From Acidobacteriales bacterium 59-55 (GTDB lineage: Bacteria; Acidobacteriota; Terriglobia; Terriglobales; Acidobacteriaceae), in assembly GCA_001897435.1 (NCBI GenBank), contig MKSV01000007.1:1426001-1490000 (forward strand): a stretch of 64,000 nucleotides of DNA, given 5' to 3'. Position 1 is the stretch's first letter; each line of letters starts with the position of its first letter. The position numbers and the translations under genes were made by a program. Shown here piece after piece: positions 17,681 to 27,242 of this stretch. The notes below the pieces were generated by a model, which ran no database searches, was not told the origin of the DNA, and saw nothing but the letters and a program-made list of their open reading frames with translations.

Positions 17681-19284
17681 TGACTCCCCCTGACATCCTC
17701 GAAGAGCCGTCGACGACAGCCCCTGCCCAGACCACGGCTAAACCTCGCCCCAGGATCGGCTTCGTCTCCCTCGGCTGCCCCAAAAATCTGGTCGACTCCG
17801 AGGTGATGATGGGGATGCTTCACCAGGCCGGTGGAGACATCACTGCCAGCGCCGACGACGCGGAGATACTCGTCGTCAACACCTGCAGCTTCATCGACTC
17901 GGCCAAGCAGGAGTCCGTCAATACCATCCTCGAGATGGTCCAGCACAAAAAAGCTCACGGCGGCAAAGCCCAGCGCCTGATCGTCGCCGGGTGCCTCGTC
18001 GAGCGTTACCGCGACGAGATTCAGAAGAATATCCCCGAGGTCGACGCTGTCGTCGGCACCGGCGAGCTTGAGGCGATTCTCGCTGCTGCCGGTCTGACAT
18101 CGACCGGTCATGCCAACAATTCTCCATTTCATATCCTGAGCCAGGCTCAGATCGACCGCGCCCCAAGCGCCGTCAACCAGCACAGCCGTCCCGAGAGCGA
18201 TGGCGCCCAGCTCCAGATCGAACACAGCGAGCCCATTGCGAGTCGCCCCGAAGGCGATGCCCGCGAGCGTGCCGGCCGCTTCTCTCGCGCCACCTGGGAG
18301 GGAGCTACCGCTGCTCTGCCCGAGTATCTTTACTCCGATACCACTCCCCGTATTCTGACGACGCCCAGGGCCTCGGCCTACATCAAGATCGCCGAGGGCT
18401 GCGACCATCCCTGCGGCTTCTGCATCATCCCGCAGCTTCGCGGCAAGTTCCGCTCGCGCCGCATGTCGTCGATCATTACGGAGGCCGAAAACCTCATCGC
18501 TCAGGGCGTCCGCGAGATCACCCTGATCGGGCAGGACACTACCTGCTACGGCGAAGATCTCGGCATCCCTGACGGCCTGGCTACCCTGCTCGACGCGGTT
18601 GCCGTCCTTCCCGGCCTGCGCTGGCTGCGCTTCCTCTACGCCTACCCCAACAAGGTGACCACGAGGCTGCTCGAGACGATCGCCCGGCACGACAACATCG
18701 CGAAGTACCTCGATGTACCGCTCCAGCATGCCAGCCCTTCGGTGCTTAAGCGGATGAAGCGCGGCGGCACCCCCGAGCACTTCCTAAAACTCATCGAAAA
18801 GGCCCGCGCCACGGTTCCCGGAATTGTTCTGCGCACAACCTTTATCGTCGGCTTCCCCGGCGAAACCGAAGCCGACTACAAGCAGCTTGAAGACTTTATC
18901 CGCGCGGCAGATATCGACTGGCTCGGGGTCTTCACCTACTCCGATGAAGAGGGTGCGGCTGCCTTCAACCTGCCCGCCGAACTCAAAGTTCCTAAACGAA
19001 CCATCGAGTCCCGCCGCAACAAACTGATGAAGCTCCAGCAGAAGATCAGCGCCAGGTCCAAGGCAAAATGGGTAGGCCGCGAGATCGATCTGCTGGTCGA
19101 AGGCGAGTCCGAAGAGACCGAACTTCTCTGGGAGGGGCGCACCATGCTGCACGCCCCCGAGATCGACGGCAAGGTCTTCATCAACGACTTCGGCCCTCAC
19201 GAAGCCCTCGTCCCCGGCACCTTCTACCGCGCCGAGATTACCGAGTCCCACGACTACGATGTAGTCGCCCGCATCCTCGACTAA
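17680..19284 (+). CDS. rimO: Ribosomal protein S12 methylthiotransferase
   Basis: A 534-residue radical-SAM methylthiotransferase that modifies an Asp of ribosomal protein S12. The N-terminal MTTase domain has cluster Cys33 (SLGCPKN), Cys69 (NTCSFID) and Cys105 (GCLVERY). The radical-SAM cluster is Cys241-x3-Cys245-x2-Cys248 (CDHPCGFC). Also present are the QDTTCYG motif typical of RimO, LDVPLQH and a C-terminal TRAM domain. It is about 90 residues longer than E. coli RimO: residues 1-24 are a Pro/Thr-rich extension and about 141-210 form an extra polar linker before the radical-SAM domain. MiaB is excluded by SLGCPKN and the RimO-type motifs. Confidence 0.95.
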   Translation: MTPPDILEEPSTTAPAQTTAKPRPRIGFVSLGCPKNLVDSEVMMGMLHQAGGDITASADDAEILVVNTCSFIDSAKQESVNTILEMVQHKKAHGGKAQRLIVAGCLVERYRDEIQKNIPEVDAVVGTGELEAILAAAGLTSTGHANNSPFHILSQAQIDRAPSAVNQHSRPESDGAQLQIEHSEPIASRPEGDARERAGRFSRATWEGATAALPEYLYSDTTPRILTTPRASAYIKIAEGCDHPCGFCIIPQLRGKFRSRRMSSIITEAENLIAQGVREITLIGQDTTCYGEDLGIPDGLATLLDAVAVLPGLRWLRFLYAYPNKVTTRLLETIARHDNIAKYLDVPLQHASPSVLKRMKRGGTPEHFLKLIEKARATVPGIVLRTTFIVGFPGETEADYKQLEDFIRAADIDWLGVFTYSDEEGAAAFNLPAELKVPKRTIESRRNKLMKLQQKISARSKAKWVGREIDLLVEGESEETELLWEGRTMLHAPEIDGKVFINDFGPHEALVPGTFYRAEITESHDYDVVARILD

Positions 19285-19402
19285 TCTCCACCACCGAATC
19301 TCCGGTATTCAATTGCCTCCCTGAGACTAGAATGGCGGTTTCAGTGCTGCTCTTCTCCTGACGGGGTAAGGCAACGAGCGAGAAACCTGCGGCTGGAGGA
19401 AG

Positions 19403-20734
19403 ATGTCTGACTTCGAAGTCCTCAGAGCAATGCCGATGAGCGCACCGTTGCGCAGGATGCTTGTGCTGTGTTGCATGGGATTCTTCTCCTGCGCATCCGC
19501 CGCAGCACAACAGGCAGCAGAACCTCAGAGCACTCCCTACAAGATTGAAGTAACCGTCAGCAAGGTGCTGGTGCCTGTCGTCGTTCGCGACAAGCAGGGC
19601 CGCACGGTGGGCGATCTGAAAAGAGAGGACTTTCAGGTCTTCGATAACGGCAGGCCCCGTCCGCTCTCCGCGTTTATGGCCGAAGAGCGCATGGGAACAG
19701 AAAGCCGCCCCGTGAGCAGCTCCGAAAACGGGGCCTCCTCTCCCGTTCCTTCCAATTCCCTGCCGCAATCGTCGACCATGCCGCCGCGCTTCATCGTCTT
19801 TCTCTTCGACGATATGCATTTGAGCGCCGAAGACATTGTGCGTGCAAAAAGAGCCGGCACCAGATTGCTCTCCGGATCGCTGGTCGACTCGGATACGGCT
19901 GCCGTCGTCTCTCTCTCCGGAAAGATCAACAGCGGATTGACTCGTGATCGAACGAAGCTTGAGGACGCGATCACGAGCCTGCAACCACAGATTCTCTATC
20001 AGCCCGGCAACTCTGACTGCCCCAGCATCGACTACTATCAGGCCGACCTGATGGAAAATAAACACAACAGCGTGGCAATTCAGGCGGCTATCGCTCAGGT
20101 CTTCAGTTGTGATCCAGGCCTCGATCCCAGGCGCGACTATCCTATCGCCGAAAGGCTGGCGGAGGCGGCCGCCACGCGAGTTCTTACGGTCGGCCGTCAG
20201 GATATTCAACTATCCCTGGCTACGATCGGAGAGCTCGTGCGCAGGATGTCCATCCTGCCAGGACAACGCACCCTGATTCTGGTATCGCCCGGCTTCCTTA
20301 CCGTTGAGCCGGACGCACGGGCTGCGGAGTCACGGATTATCGACTCCGCGGCCCAGTCCGATGTGACCATCAGTGCCCTGGATGCGCGCGGCTTGTACAC
20401 AACATCCCTGACCGCCAGTGAGGATGTCCACGGGATTCCCGTACTGTCGAGGGGGGGATACAAGGCAAGCTCCATGAAGGCGACTGAGAACGTGATGGCC
20501 GAACTCGCTGACGGAACCGGCGGCACCTTCTTCAACAACAGCAACGATCTGGACGCAGGGTTGAAGAGACTCACAGAAGCGCCACAGTACGCATACCTCC
20601 TCGAACTTCCGCTCGACAACATAAAGCCCAACGGTGCCTACCACCGCTTGAAGGTGAAAGTGGATCGCAAGGATGTGCGGGTACAGGCACGTCGCGGCTA
20701 TCTCTTGCCCAAGCCAATGAAAAACAATAAATAG
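19403..20734 (+). CDS. Acidobacteria-type VWFA-related exported protein
   Basis: A 443-residue protein with a signal peptide (hydrophobic LVLCCMGFFSCASAAAQQ) and the TIGR03436 'VWFA-related Acidobacterial' layout: VTVSKVLVPVVVRDKQGRTVGDLKREDFQVFDNG near the mature N-terminus, then a von Willebrand A-like fold beginning IVFLFDDMHLS (MIDAS-like DD) and continuing with LILVSPGF. These are secreted proteins, abundant in Acidobacteria, of unknown role; adhesion or Ca-dependent binding is presumed. GGAGGA directly precedes the ATG at 19403; the ATG at 19430 is an alternative. Confidence 0.88.
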   Translation: MSDFEVLRAMPMSAPLRRMLVLCCMGFFSCASAAAQQAAEPQSTPYKIEVTVSKVLVPVVVRDKQGRTVGDLKREDFQVFDNGRPRPLSAFMAEERMGTESRPVSSSENGASSPVPSNSLPQSSTMPPRFIVFLFDDMHLSAEDIVRAKRAGTRLLSGSLVDSDTAAVVSLSGKINSGLTRDRTKLEDAITSLQPQILYQPGNSDCPSIDYYQADLMENKHNSVAIQAAIAQVFSCDPGLDPRRDYPIAERLAEAAATRVLTVGRQDIQLSLATIGELVRRMSILPGQRTLILVSPGFLTVEPDARAAESRIIDSAAQSDVTISALDARGLYTTSLTASEDVHGIPVLSRGGYKASSMKATENVMAELADGTGGTFFNNSNDLDAGLKRLTEAPQYAYLLELPLDNIKPNGAYHRLKVKVDRKDVRVQARRGYLLPKPMKNNK

Positions 20735-20762
20735 CTACGAACGGGTCGAGACAACCGTGCTA

Positions 20763-21515
20763 TCAATACAGCAGCACAGCCACTCGATACGTCGTAAATC
20801 CCTGCCCCGGCTGCGAACCGGGGCAGGCCCCCACTGCGGCCGAGTGATACGCTGCCCGCGACATCTGTTGCACCAACGCCTCCGGCAGTTGCCCTGGATT
20901 CGGTCCTTCCCAGTGAACGACCAGCAGGGCACCCTCTGCCGTGTCGCTCTGACTGTCACAATTTAACCGCGCCGCCCGGGTCATCCTCGCGGACGCTATC
21001 CCGGCTTTTTGCAAAGCTGCTATCACCTGGCTCTCGATGGCTGCCTGCTTCGGCGCTGCAACGGTCTGAGCGAAGTCTTCGACCGCGTACAGCAGTCCCT
21101 GCCTCTCGACCACCCCTATCCCGACCGCATTCATCTTTGGATTCAGAAGATTCGTCCGGTGTACCGGCGAGTTCACCCACCCCTGATGCAGTTGCGCTGG
21201 ATTCTGCCCTCTCCCTGCCAGGTTCTCCGCGATCGCGGCGAAGAGAGCACCCTCTCGGGATGCGCGCGTGATGACATCCGCCTCGCCCGGATACTGGTGT
21301 TCGAGGTCTTCCGGCGCTGCCGCTATGCGTCTCGCATGGACCCGTGCCGCCCGTGCCAAAGCGCTGTCCCAGGCCAGCGGAGCCACCCCATGCTCCGCCC
21401 GAAACTGGTTGGCCATCCGCAGCAGCGCCCTCTCGGCAGGAGAAGCACCCGCCTGCGCCATTCCTGTAGCCGCTGCTATTAAAACGCTAAACAAAACAAT
21501 AAATCTTCGGATCAC
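20763..21515 (-). CDS. CAP/SCP-domain secreted protein
   Basis: A 250-residue protein with a signal peptide (VIRRFIVLFSVLIAAATGMAQA) and a CAP (SCP/PR-1) domain: MANQFRAEHGVAPLAWDSALARAARVHA, an AENLAGRG motif, GWVNSPVHRTNLLNPKMNAVGIG and YAVEDFAQ. These supply the conserved His/Glu of the CAP cavity. The C-terminal 90 residues form a less conserved extension with two Cys. The GTG start at 21515 is chosen because GAGG lies at 21522-21525 and the signal peptide starts there; an ATG 45 bases further upstream lacks such support. Bacterial CAP proteins are secreted; their activity is generally unknown. Confidence 0.85.
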   Translation of the reverse strand: MIRRFIVLFSVLIAAATGMAQAGASPAERALLRMANQFRAEHGVAPLAWDSALARAARVHARRIAAAPEDLEHQYPGEADVITRASREGALFAAIAENLAGRGQNPAQLHQGWVNSPVHRTNLLNPKMNAVGIGVVERQGLLYAVEDFAQTVAAPKQAAIESQVIAALQKAGIASARMTRAARLNCDSQSDTAEGALLVVHWEGPNPGQLPEALVQQMSRAAYHSAAVGACPGSQPGQGFTTYRVAVLLY

Positions 21516-21624
21516 ACCTAACCTCAGCTCCACACAAAGGGTTACGATCTCTTCCCACACATCTCATCTTTGCCGAATTTGGCGTGCTGCGTTCCACCGT
21601 CTAAAAATTTACAATCGATATGCG

Positions 21625-21837
21625 ATGCCAAAAGCGCTCTTCTGTCCTACATGCCGTAAAGTCGTTCTCGCCACCGGCGAGGACTTCCCCTTCTGCTCTG
21701 ACCGCTGCCGCAAGATCGACCTTGGTAAGTGGGCCAGCGGAGACTACAAAATATCCTCTCCCATTCAGGACCCCGACGACCTCGAAGAACTAGCCCGCTC
21801 CAACGCGCAGAATCGTCGCGGCGACGACAGCGAGTAG
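21625..21837 (+). CDS. yacG: DNA gyrase inhibitor / zinc ribbon protein YacG
   Basis: A 70-residue zinc-binding protein: Cys7-x2-Cys10 (CPTC) and Cys24-x3-Cys28 (CSDRC), followed by RKIDLGKWASGDYKI, the canonical YacG pattern. In E. coli YacG binds GyrB and inhibits gyrase. The start at ATG 21625 is fixed by the family N-terminus (MPKALFCPTC). The acidic, Arg-containing tail is variable. Its end is two bases from the end of the convergent beta-propeller gene. Confidence 0.93.
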   Translation: MPKALFCPTCRKVVLATGEDFPFCSDRCRKIDLGKWASGDYKISSPIQDPDDLEELARSNAQNRRGDDSE

Positions 21838-21839
21838 CA

Positions 21840-22889
21840 CTAGATCAGGGGGCGGCCTTCGATGTCGAGGGCCACATGGTAAAGCGCGTCGCGGGTGGCC
21901 AGGGCGGCGCAGCCGTCTTCGAGGAAGGCAAGGCCCACAAGGTTCTGACCGGAGACCGCCAAGGTTGCGACACGCTCCGGGGTGATGCGGATGATGCCGC
22001 GCTGGCCGTGGAGGCTGGCAGCTACATAGAGATTGCCGTCCACGTCGAAGGCCATGCCCTGAGCGCGCCCCAGCCCTTGATAAAAGACAGTGGTGTTGCC
22101 GTCGCGGTCGATGGCATGGATGGCCTGGTTGCTGCTGGTGGTGGGGCCGGTGACGAAGAGAGTGCCCGCGTCGTTGAAGGCGAGATGGTAGGCAGCGATG
22201 CTGGGCTCGAGCGTGGCGTAGACGAAGATCTCGCCGCTATTACCGCCGGCGTCGCTGGGGGCGATCTTGAAGATGGTGCCGGAGCGGTCGCCGACGAAGA
22301 GGTTGCCCTCACGGTCGAAGGCGATGCCGGTGGCAATGCCCATACCTTCGGCGTAGGTGGAGATGGCTCCCTCTGGCGAGATGCGGTAGACCGTGCCCTC
22401 GGCACGGGAACTGGCATAGAGGTAGCCGTCGGGGGAGAAGGCGAGGCCGGTGGGGTTGAGTAGGTCGCGGACGAACGGCGTCATCTGGAAGTCGCGCTGG
22501 ATGCGGAAGATGGAGACCGGCATCGCCTGGCCACGGGAGCCGGAGAGGGTAGCGTAGACATTGCCTTCCGCGTCGACGGCGGGATTGGCTACGGGATGGA
22601 GGTTCTCCGCCATGGGGACGGCGACGCGGAGGTTCAGCGGATTACTCGGAGCACCGTTGCGGTACAGAACGATATCTCCCGTAATGGCGCCCTCGGGGAT
22701 TCTCACCATAGCCCGGGTGGGACGGCTGAGAGTGACGAAGGCGGAGGTATCGCCGATGGTGGCGTGAGGCACGGAGTGGCCTACCGGGTCGAGGTTTGCA
22801 CCATGCACTTCGGCTTCGCCTCCAGGCATGGCGGCGGGTGGATCTACACGGTCGAGATGTGGCGCGGTAATGGGGTGAAAGAGACTCAT
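21840..22889 (-). CDS. IPT-domain plus NHL/SMP-30-like beta-propeller protein
   Basis: A 349-residue protein without a signal peptide. Residues 5-95 look like an IPT/TIG immunoglobulin-like domain (ITAPHLDRVDPPAAMPGGEAEVHGANL...). Residues 100-349 form a six-bladed type propeller with repeated units such as PAVDAEGNVYATLSG, GLAFSPDGYLYASSR, GIAFDREGNLFVGDR, HLAFNDAGTLFVTGP and GMAFDVDGNLYVAAS, resembling gluconolactonase/NHL proteins. The acidic lactonase metal site is not obvious, so it may be a binding propeller. A similar IPT-propeller pairing is common in Acidobacteria. It lies 96 bases downstream of pgpA on the same strand. Confidence 0.8.
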   Translation of the reverse strand: MSLFHPITAPHLDRVDPPAAMPGGEAEVHGANLDPVGHSVPHATIGDTSAFVTLSRPTRAMVRIPEGAITGDIVLYRNGAPSNPLNLRVAVPMAENLHPVANPAVDAEGNVYATLSGSRGQAMPVSIFRIQRDFQMTPFVRDLLNPTGLAFSPDGYLYASSRAEGTVYRISPEGAISTYAEGMGIATGIAFDREGNLFVGDRSGTIFKIAPSDAGGNSGEIFVYATLEPSIAAYHLAFNDAGTLFVTGPTTSSNQAIHAIDRDGNTTVFYQGLGRAQGMAFDVDGNLYVAASLHGQRGIIRITPERVATLAVSGQNLVGLAFLEDGCAALATRDALYHVALDIEGRPLI

Positions 22890-22985
22890 TGCTGAGTCTC
22901 AGGGTATGCGTTGCAGAGATCGAGCGCAAGGCAGCGAGGACAGGCCCACGTCCGAGAGTTCAACCGCGAGCCTCATATCTGTGGG

Positions 22986-23495
22986 TTAGAAAAACAGATG
23001 CGCCAGTTGGGCGAAGAGCAGAGCGAACAGACCGGCGGCTACGTCGTCGAGCATGATGCCGGTGCCCTCGGGAAGACGCTCCAGTTGACGGATAGGCGGC
23101 GGCTTGAGGATGTCGAAGAAGCGGAAGAGGAGCAGCGAGAGGATGGCATAGCGCCAATCGGCGGGGATGGCGATCAGGGCGATGAGTTGGCCGGCGACCT
23201 CGTCGATGACGACATGGCCGGGGTCTTCGCGGCCGGACTCGCGGGCGACGATGGTGGCGGCGGGAATGCCGATCAGAGTAGCTAAGATAGCCGCCACCGC
23301 CGTCCCGACGGCCAGCGCGAGCGGCGTGATCGGGAAGACGTGTGCGGCGATGAACCAGAGAAGGACAGCGGCGATGGAGCCGTAGGTTCCGGGACCGGGT
23401 TTGAGCAGTCCCGCTCCGAAGAAGGTACCGACAGCCCAGGCCCACAGCGTCTTCTTCTCGGCAGGCGGATGGAGTTGGATCGTTGAGTTAGCCAT
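22986..23495 (-). CDS. pgpA: Phosphatidylglycerophosphatase A
   Basis: A 169-residue membrane enzyme that dephosphorylates phosphatidylglycerol phosphate in phospholipid synthesis. Family motifs are FFGAGLLKPGPGTYGS near the N-terminus, DPGHVVIDEVAGQLIAL (catalytic acidic residues), RFFDILKPPPIRQLE, and GTGIMLDDVAAGL. About four hydrophobic segments are visible. Length is normal for PgpA. It lies 12 bases downstream of the large TPR-UnbV gene on the same strand, so some read-through is likely although the functions look unrelated. Confidence 0.93.
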   Translation of the reverse strand: MANSTIQLHPPAEKKTLWAWAVGTFFGAGLLKPGPGTYGSIAAVLLWFIAAHVFPITPLALAVGTAVAAILATLIGIPAATIVARESGREDPGHVVIDEVAGQLIALIAIPADWRYAILSLLLFRFFDILKPPPIRQLERLPEGTGIMLDDVAAGLFALLFAQLAHLFF

Positions 23496-23507
23496 GAGGT
23501 TCAGGAA

Positions 23508-26500
23508 CTAGTGTAGATGCGCGGATGAGGCATTGCCTGATGGCTGGCCGGTGATTGGCTGCGAGACGGTGGGCTTGTAATCGAACTGGAAACGCTGGGT
23601 GCGGTCGCCGGATTCGAAGCGATCGTTCCAGTCCAGTTCGTACTTCACCGAAGGCGGGTTATCCGGATAGCGCTCGCTCGCCGGGTAGGGATAGGAGGTC
23701 ATCTCGTGGAACGGCATCTGCGCCACGGTGAAGGGCGACGCTTCATAGAAGTCCATGTCCTTGACGAAGCCGTTGGCATAAAAGAAGTAGTCGCGCTTCC
23801 AGTGGGGCGGCAGCGGTGGCAGGGGCGCGGCGCTGAACTCCGCGTCGATCTCTTCTCCGCTACCGAAGATGGCGTAGTGGTTATCGATCTGGTGGAGCAG
23901 CGGGGTCACTTCACCATACTTCGTATAGCTGCCGCGCTGCCAGTGGAACGGGCCGGTCGCACTGATGCGGTCGTAGCGATAGGTGAGATCACCGGAGGTC
24001 TTTCCCTGCACCTGTTGCGGATATCCGCGGAAGGCGAGGTGAGCGGTAGATAAGGGCAGCTCCGTCTGCCTCACGCCCTTCACGCTGTCGGGGCCGTTAT
24101 CGACAAGAATCTGGTCCCAATAGATCTGCAGGTTGGTGGTGATGCGAATGCGGCGTGTGCCGACCGGCAATTTGCCGGTAAGGTCGACAACCATGGTTCG
24201 CGGAAGTCCGGCGGGAAATCCCATCTCGTTGACGACCCGCTTCCAGCTTCCGTCCGGCATCTGCGCCTCGATAAAGGGCGAGATGGGTTTCAAATCCGCC
24301 TGCCATGCAGCGTACATCGAACTGGCGCTGAAGTACTCGATGTACCCGTTCATAAAGAGGCGAAGAGGATTCTGACGGGACCACGCTCCCAGATCGAGCG
24401 TAAGGCTGTGCATATTCGCATAGCCCGCATAGCTGAGGTTGGTGAAGTTGTGGACAAACTCGTGATCGCGGGCGGTCAGAAGCGGAAGCACGTCGCGACC
24501 GTTGTCGTCCCACGCACCGGCAGGCAGACGTCTCGAAGAAGAAGCGACGACCGTTGCTCCAGAGGCAAAGGGCGGATCGTCGAGGAAGCGCTCGTCGGGA
24601 TAAACTTCGGTTCCTTCGGGATGATCGACGGCGACCAGACGCAACTGGTCTATATAGTTGATCTCCTCCATGGGCTCGCCGAAGCGCAGGCTGAAGAGGC
24701 CGTCGCGCGCCTTGAGTTGCGAGCCGTCGACCTTGATCCACTCTTCGGGATCGGCATGGTTGGTGGAGACAGGCGAGATCCAATGACCGATGACGCCGGC
24801 GCCAATCACGTCGGTGACGAACTGATATTTACTTCCATCCCACGCAAACAGCACTGGGCACGAGCTTCCCCGGCGATCGAGTTCGGTCAGCGTCACCGGC
24901 TTGCCGGCGGCAACATCAAGCTCGTCCTGAGGGACGCCGGTTGGCCACAACATGCGGACAACGTCCGCTTTGTCGGCTTGCCCAAGTCCGACGAGGATCT
25001 CCGGCGGGCCCTGGCTCAGGTAGCCGGAGCCGCCGGCTACCTCAAACTTCTGTGAGCGGCCATTCGAGAAAACTTCTACCTTGGTGCCGATTGCCGTTTT
25101 GTTGTCGGCTAGTCCTGCAAGAGTCAGGCGCAGGGAGTGATTGCGACTGCCGCCTACGTTGCGCAGGACAACAGGCGGAGCGTTCAACTGAGTGACGATC
25201 AGATCCGCCGCGCCGTCGCCATCGATATCCGCAGCGATGACCGAGCGTGGATTTTGCAGCTTGACCTTGTTAAGCCCTAGTGCGTCACTTACATCTTCAA
25301 ATCCCTGCGCGCCGCGGTTGCGCCAGACGTGTAGCTCAGGGCCGTTCGCCATCTCGACAATCGCGGCAAGATCGATCCAGCCATCGTTGTCGATGTCGAT
25401 GGCGGTCAGTCCCCAGGCAGATTTGGCTCCGGAAAGAGGCAACGCGACCCGTTCGAAGTGCTCGCCATCCTTGTTGCGCCAGAGGCTGACGCCGGGAGCG
25501 CCCGCGTGTGTGACGGCGACATCCATCCATCCATCTTTATTAAAGTCGGAGACGAGAACGCCGCGTGTTGGAGTCAGGCCAGAGTCGGCATAGAGCGGGA
25601 GTACCTTGAAGGCGCCCTCCCGCTTATTTTCAAAGATGGTTGGCGAACTGCTATCGCCGGTAACGATCAGATCGACGGCGCGATCGTTGTTCAGGTCGGA
25701 GAGCGTGACCGCCGTCGTGTTTCCCTTCCCCGCAAGTCCCGTGGGCTTTGTCCATTCGGTGAACGTTGAGTTGCCGTTATTACGCCAGAGTACATCGGGC
25801 CCCGTACCGGAGCTTAGAGCCGAGCCGGTGATAAAGAGATCCACATCACCGTCGTGGTCGAAATCGACGAAGGTGAGTCCTGCGGGATGATTCAACTGCT
25901 GAATGCCTACAGTTTTGGTTACATCCTCAAACTTGCCGTGACCCAGATTATGGAAGAGAAGCACCCGGTCGCTCAGCGCCACGGCCAGATCGGGGTGTCC
26001 GTCGCTGTCATAGTCGCCTACGGCACAAGCTATTCCATGGCCGCTGGCGGTAAGCCCGGTCTGCTGCGCGGGAACCTCTTCCAGAGCGCCACTCTGGAGG
26101 CTCTTGTAGACGCGGATGGCGGAATCGCCGTCGCCCACCACAACGATCTTCTTCTGGCCATCGACATTGAGGATGCAGGCGCCGCCACCAGCCTGATTGG
26201 CTGCAAGAGGGGACGACGAGGTCGTGCTGCCGGCTCCGGCCTGGGCAACAAAGCTCACCGGAATCATGGGCCCAACCGCCTGTTCGGGAAGACGAATGTT
26301 CTGTACGGTCGCGTAGTCGCCCTGCTCTCCATAAGTGACGGCCAGCGGCGTGCCCACCTTCGTCTGCGTGATCGTCTGAAAGCGCTTCAGATGCTCACGC
26401 GCCTGGGCGACTTTTCCCGATCGCTGTAACGCACTGGCCAAACCGAATTGCGCGGAGGCATGCAATGGATTCAGACGTAGGGCCTCTTCAAATTCGCCGA

Positions 26501-27077
26501 TAGCCTGGTCGTAGTCTTTCAAACTTCGGTAGAGCGATCCTAGATAGTAGTGGCTATCCGCATCCACTGGATTGAGCTTGATCGCATGCTTGAAGTCCTC
26601 GACAGCGACGTCGGACTTGCTCTCGGCCAGGTGGGCCAGCCCCAGGCAATACCAGATCCGCACATTGCCGGGATCGACCGTTGTTGCCTGCTTCAATGTC
26701 TCTTCCGCTTCGGGAAGCCTGCGCAGATAAAGCAGAGCGATTCCTTTATTCAATAAAGGAATCGCGGAAGCCGGATCGGCCTTGTGAGCCTCTTCGAACT
26801 TCTGCAGCGCCTTTTCCGTGAACTGCTGTCCCATCAGAGCGACGCCAACATTGTTCAGCCCTGCGGCAGCAGCCGAATCGTGAGCCTTTTCCTCGGCCCA
26901 TCCGCGCTGAGAACCATGAAAGCAAAGGCCGAGAAGCAGAAGTCCGGCTAAAGATTTACGCCCCGAGAGCATACGCAGAAGATTGCGAGGAATAAAGTCA
27001 CAAACTCGCGTTCCTCCTGCTGGACAGAGCTTGAGCGCGCGCAATCCGCGGTAGGGGAAGATAGTTTTCACTCGCAT
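23508..27077 (-). CDS. Large exported TPR-VCBS-ASPIC/UnbV (CRTAC1-type) protein, copy 1
   Basis: An 1189-residue exported protein. A hydrophobic export segment (SLAGLLLLGLCFHG) lies near residues 43-56, followed by tetratricopeptide repeats at about 70-240 (YYLGSLYRSLKDYDQAIGEFEEALRLNP and similar). Next come FG-GAP/VCBS repeats at about 280-650 with Ca-binding DxDxDG loops (DYDSDGHPDLAVA, DFDHDGDVDLFIT, DIDNDGWIDLAAI). The ASPIC/UnbV motif follows at about 650-720 (AIGTKVEVFSNGRSQKFEVAGGSGYLSQ...LGQADKADVVRMLWPTG), then a 440-residue C-terminal part shared with the paralogue at 35641. The start could also be the ATG at 26972, nearer the signal segment. Transcribed divergently from the Asn-synthase-like operon. 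Confidence 0.85.
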   Translation of the reverse strand: MRVKTIFPYRGLRALKLCPAGGTRVCDFIPRNLLRMLSGRKSLAGLLLLGLCFHGSQRGWAEEKAHDSAAAAGLNNVGVALMGQQFTEKALQKFEEAHKADPASAIPLLNKGIALLYLRRLPEAEETLKQATTVDPGNVRIWYCLGLAHLAESKSDVAVEDFKHAIKLNPVDADSHYYLGSLYRSLKDYDQAIGEFEEALRLNPLHASAQFGLASALQRSGKVAQAREHLKRFQTITQTKVGTPLAVTYGEQGDYATVQNIRLPEQAVGPMIPVSFVAQAGAGSTTSSSPLAANQAGGGACILNVDGQKKIVVVGDGDSAIRVYKSLQSGALEEVPAQQTGLTASGHGIACAVGDYDSDGHPDLAVALSDRVLLFHNLGHGKFEDVTKTVGIQQLNHPAGLTFVDFDHDGDVDLFITGSALSSGTGPDVLWRNNGNSTFTEWTKPTGLAGKGNTTAVTLSDLNNDRAVDLIVTGDSSSPTIFENKREGAFKVLPLYADSGLTPTRGVLVSDFNKDGWMDVAVTHAGAPGVSLWRNKDGEHFERVALPLSGAKSAWGLTAIDIDNDGWIDLAAIVEMANGPELHVWRNRGAQGFEDVSDALGLNKVKLQNPRSVIAADIDGDGAADLIVTQLNAPPVVLRNVGGSRNHSLRLTLAGLADNKTAIGTKVEVFSNGRSQKFEVAGGSGYLSQGPPEILVGLGQADKADVVRMLWPTGVPQDELDVAAGKPVTLTELDRRGSSCPVLFAWDGSKYQFVTDVIGAGVIGHWISPVSTNHADPEEWIKVDGSQLKARDGLFSLRFGEPMEEINYIDQLRLVAVDHPEGTEVYPDERFLDDPPFASGATVVASSSRRLPAGAWDDNGRDVLPLLTARDHEFVHNFTNLSYAGYANMHSLTLDLGAWSRQNPLRLFMNGYIEYFSASSMYAAWQADLKPISPFIEAQMPDGSWKRVVNEMGFPAGLPRTMVVDLTGKLPVGTRRIRITTNLQIYWDQILVDNGPDSVKGVRQTELPLSTAHLAFRGYPQQVQGKTSGDLTYRYDRISATGPFHWQRGSYTKYGEVTPLLHQIDNHYAIFGSGEEIDAEFSAAPLPPLPPHWKRDYFFYANGFVKDMDFYEASPFTVAQMPFHEMTSYPYPASERYPDNPPSVKYELDWNDRFESGDRTQRFQFDYKPTVSQPITGQPSGNASSAHLH

Positions 27078-27097
27078 CGTTACCGCACATTGTAGAA

Positions 27098-27113
27098 CAC
27101 CATGGTCTTATTG
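27098..27113. promoter_or_regulatory. Candidate shared motif CACMATGGTCTTRYTG, site 1
   Basis: This lies in the 165-base divergent spacer between the TPR-UnbV gene and the Asn-synthase-like operon. It contains the perfect palindrome ACCATGGT (27099-27106) and matches 13 of 16 bases with the segment 39223-39238 upstream of the second TPR-UnbV gene. Could be an operator or chance. Confidence 0.3.
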
Positions 27114-27242
27114 ATACATTCTCTCAGTGTGCGCTCGACAAGCGGATCCGGGCGCCCCTCGACGCTTCTCCGCAAGGCTTTTTGCAGGACACGTTGAAGA
27201 GCGTAGACTGGTCTGAAAAGGACGCCCTCCAGAGGACTATTC

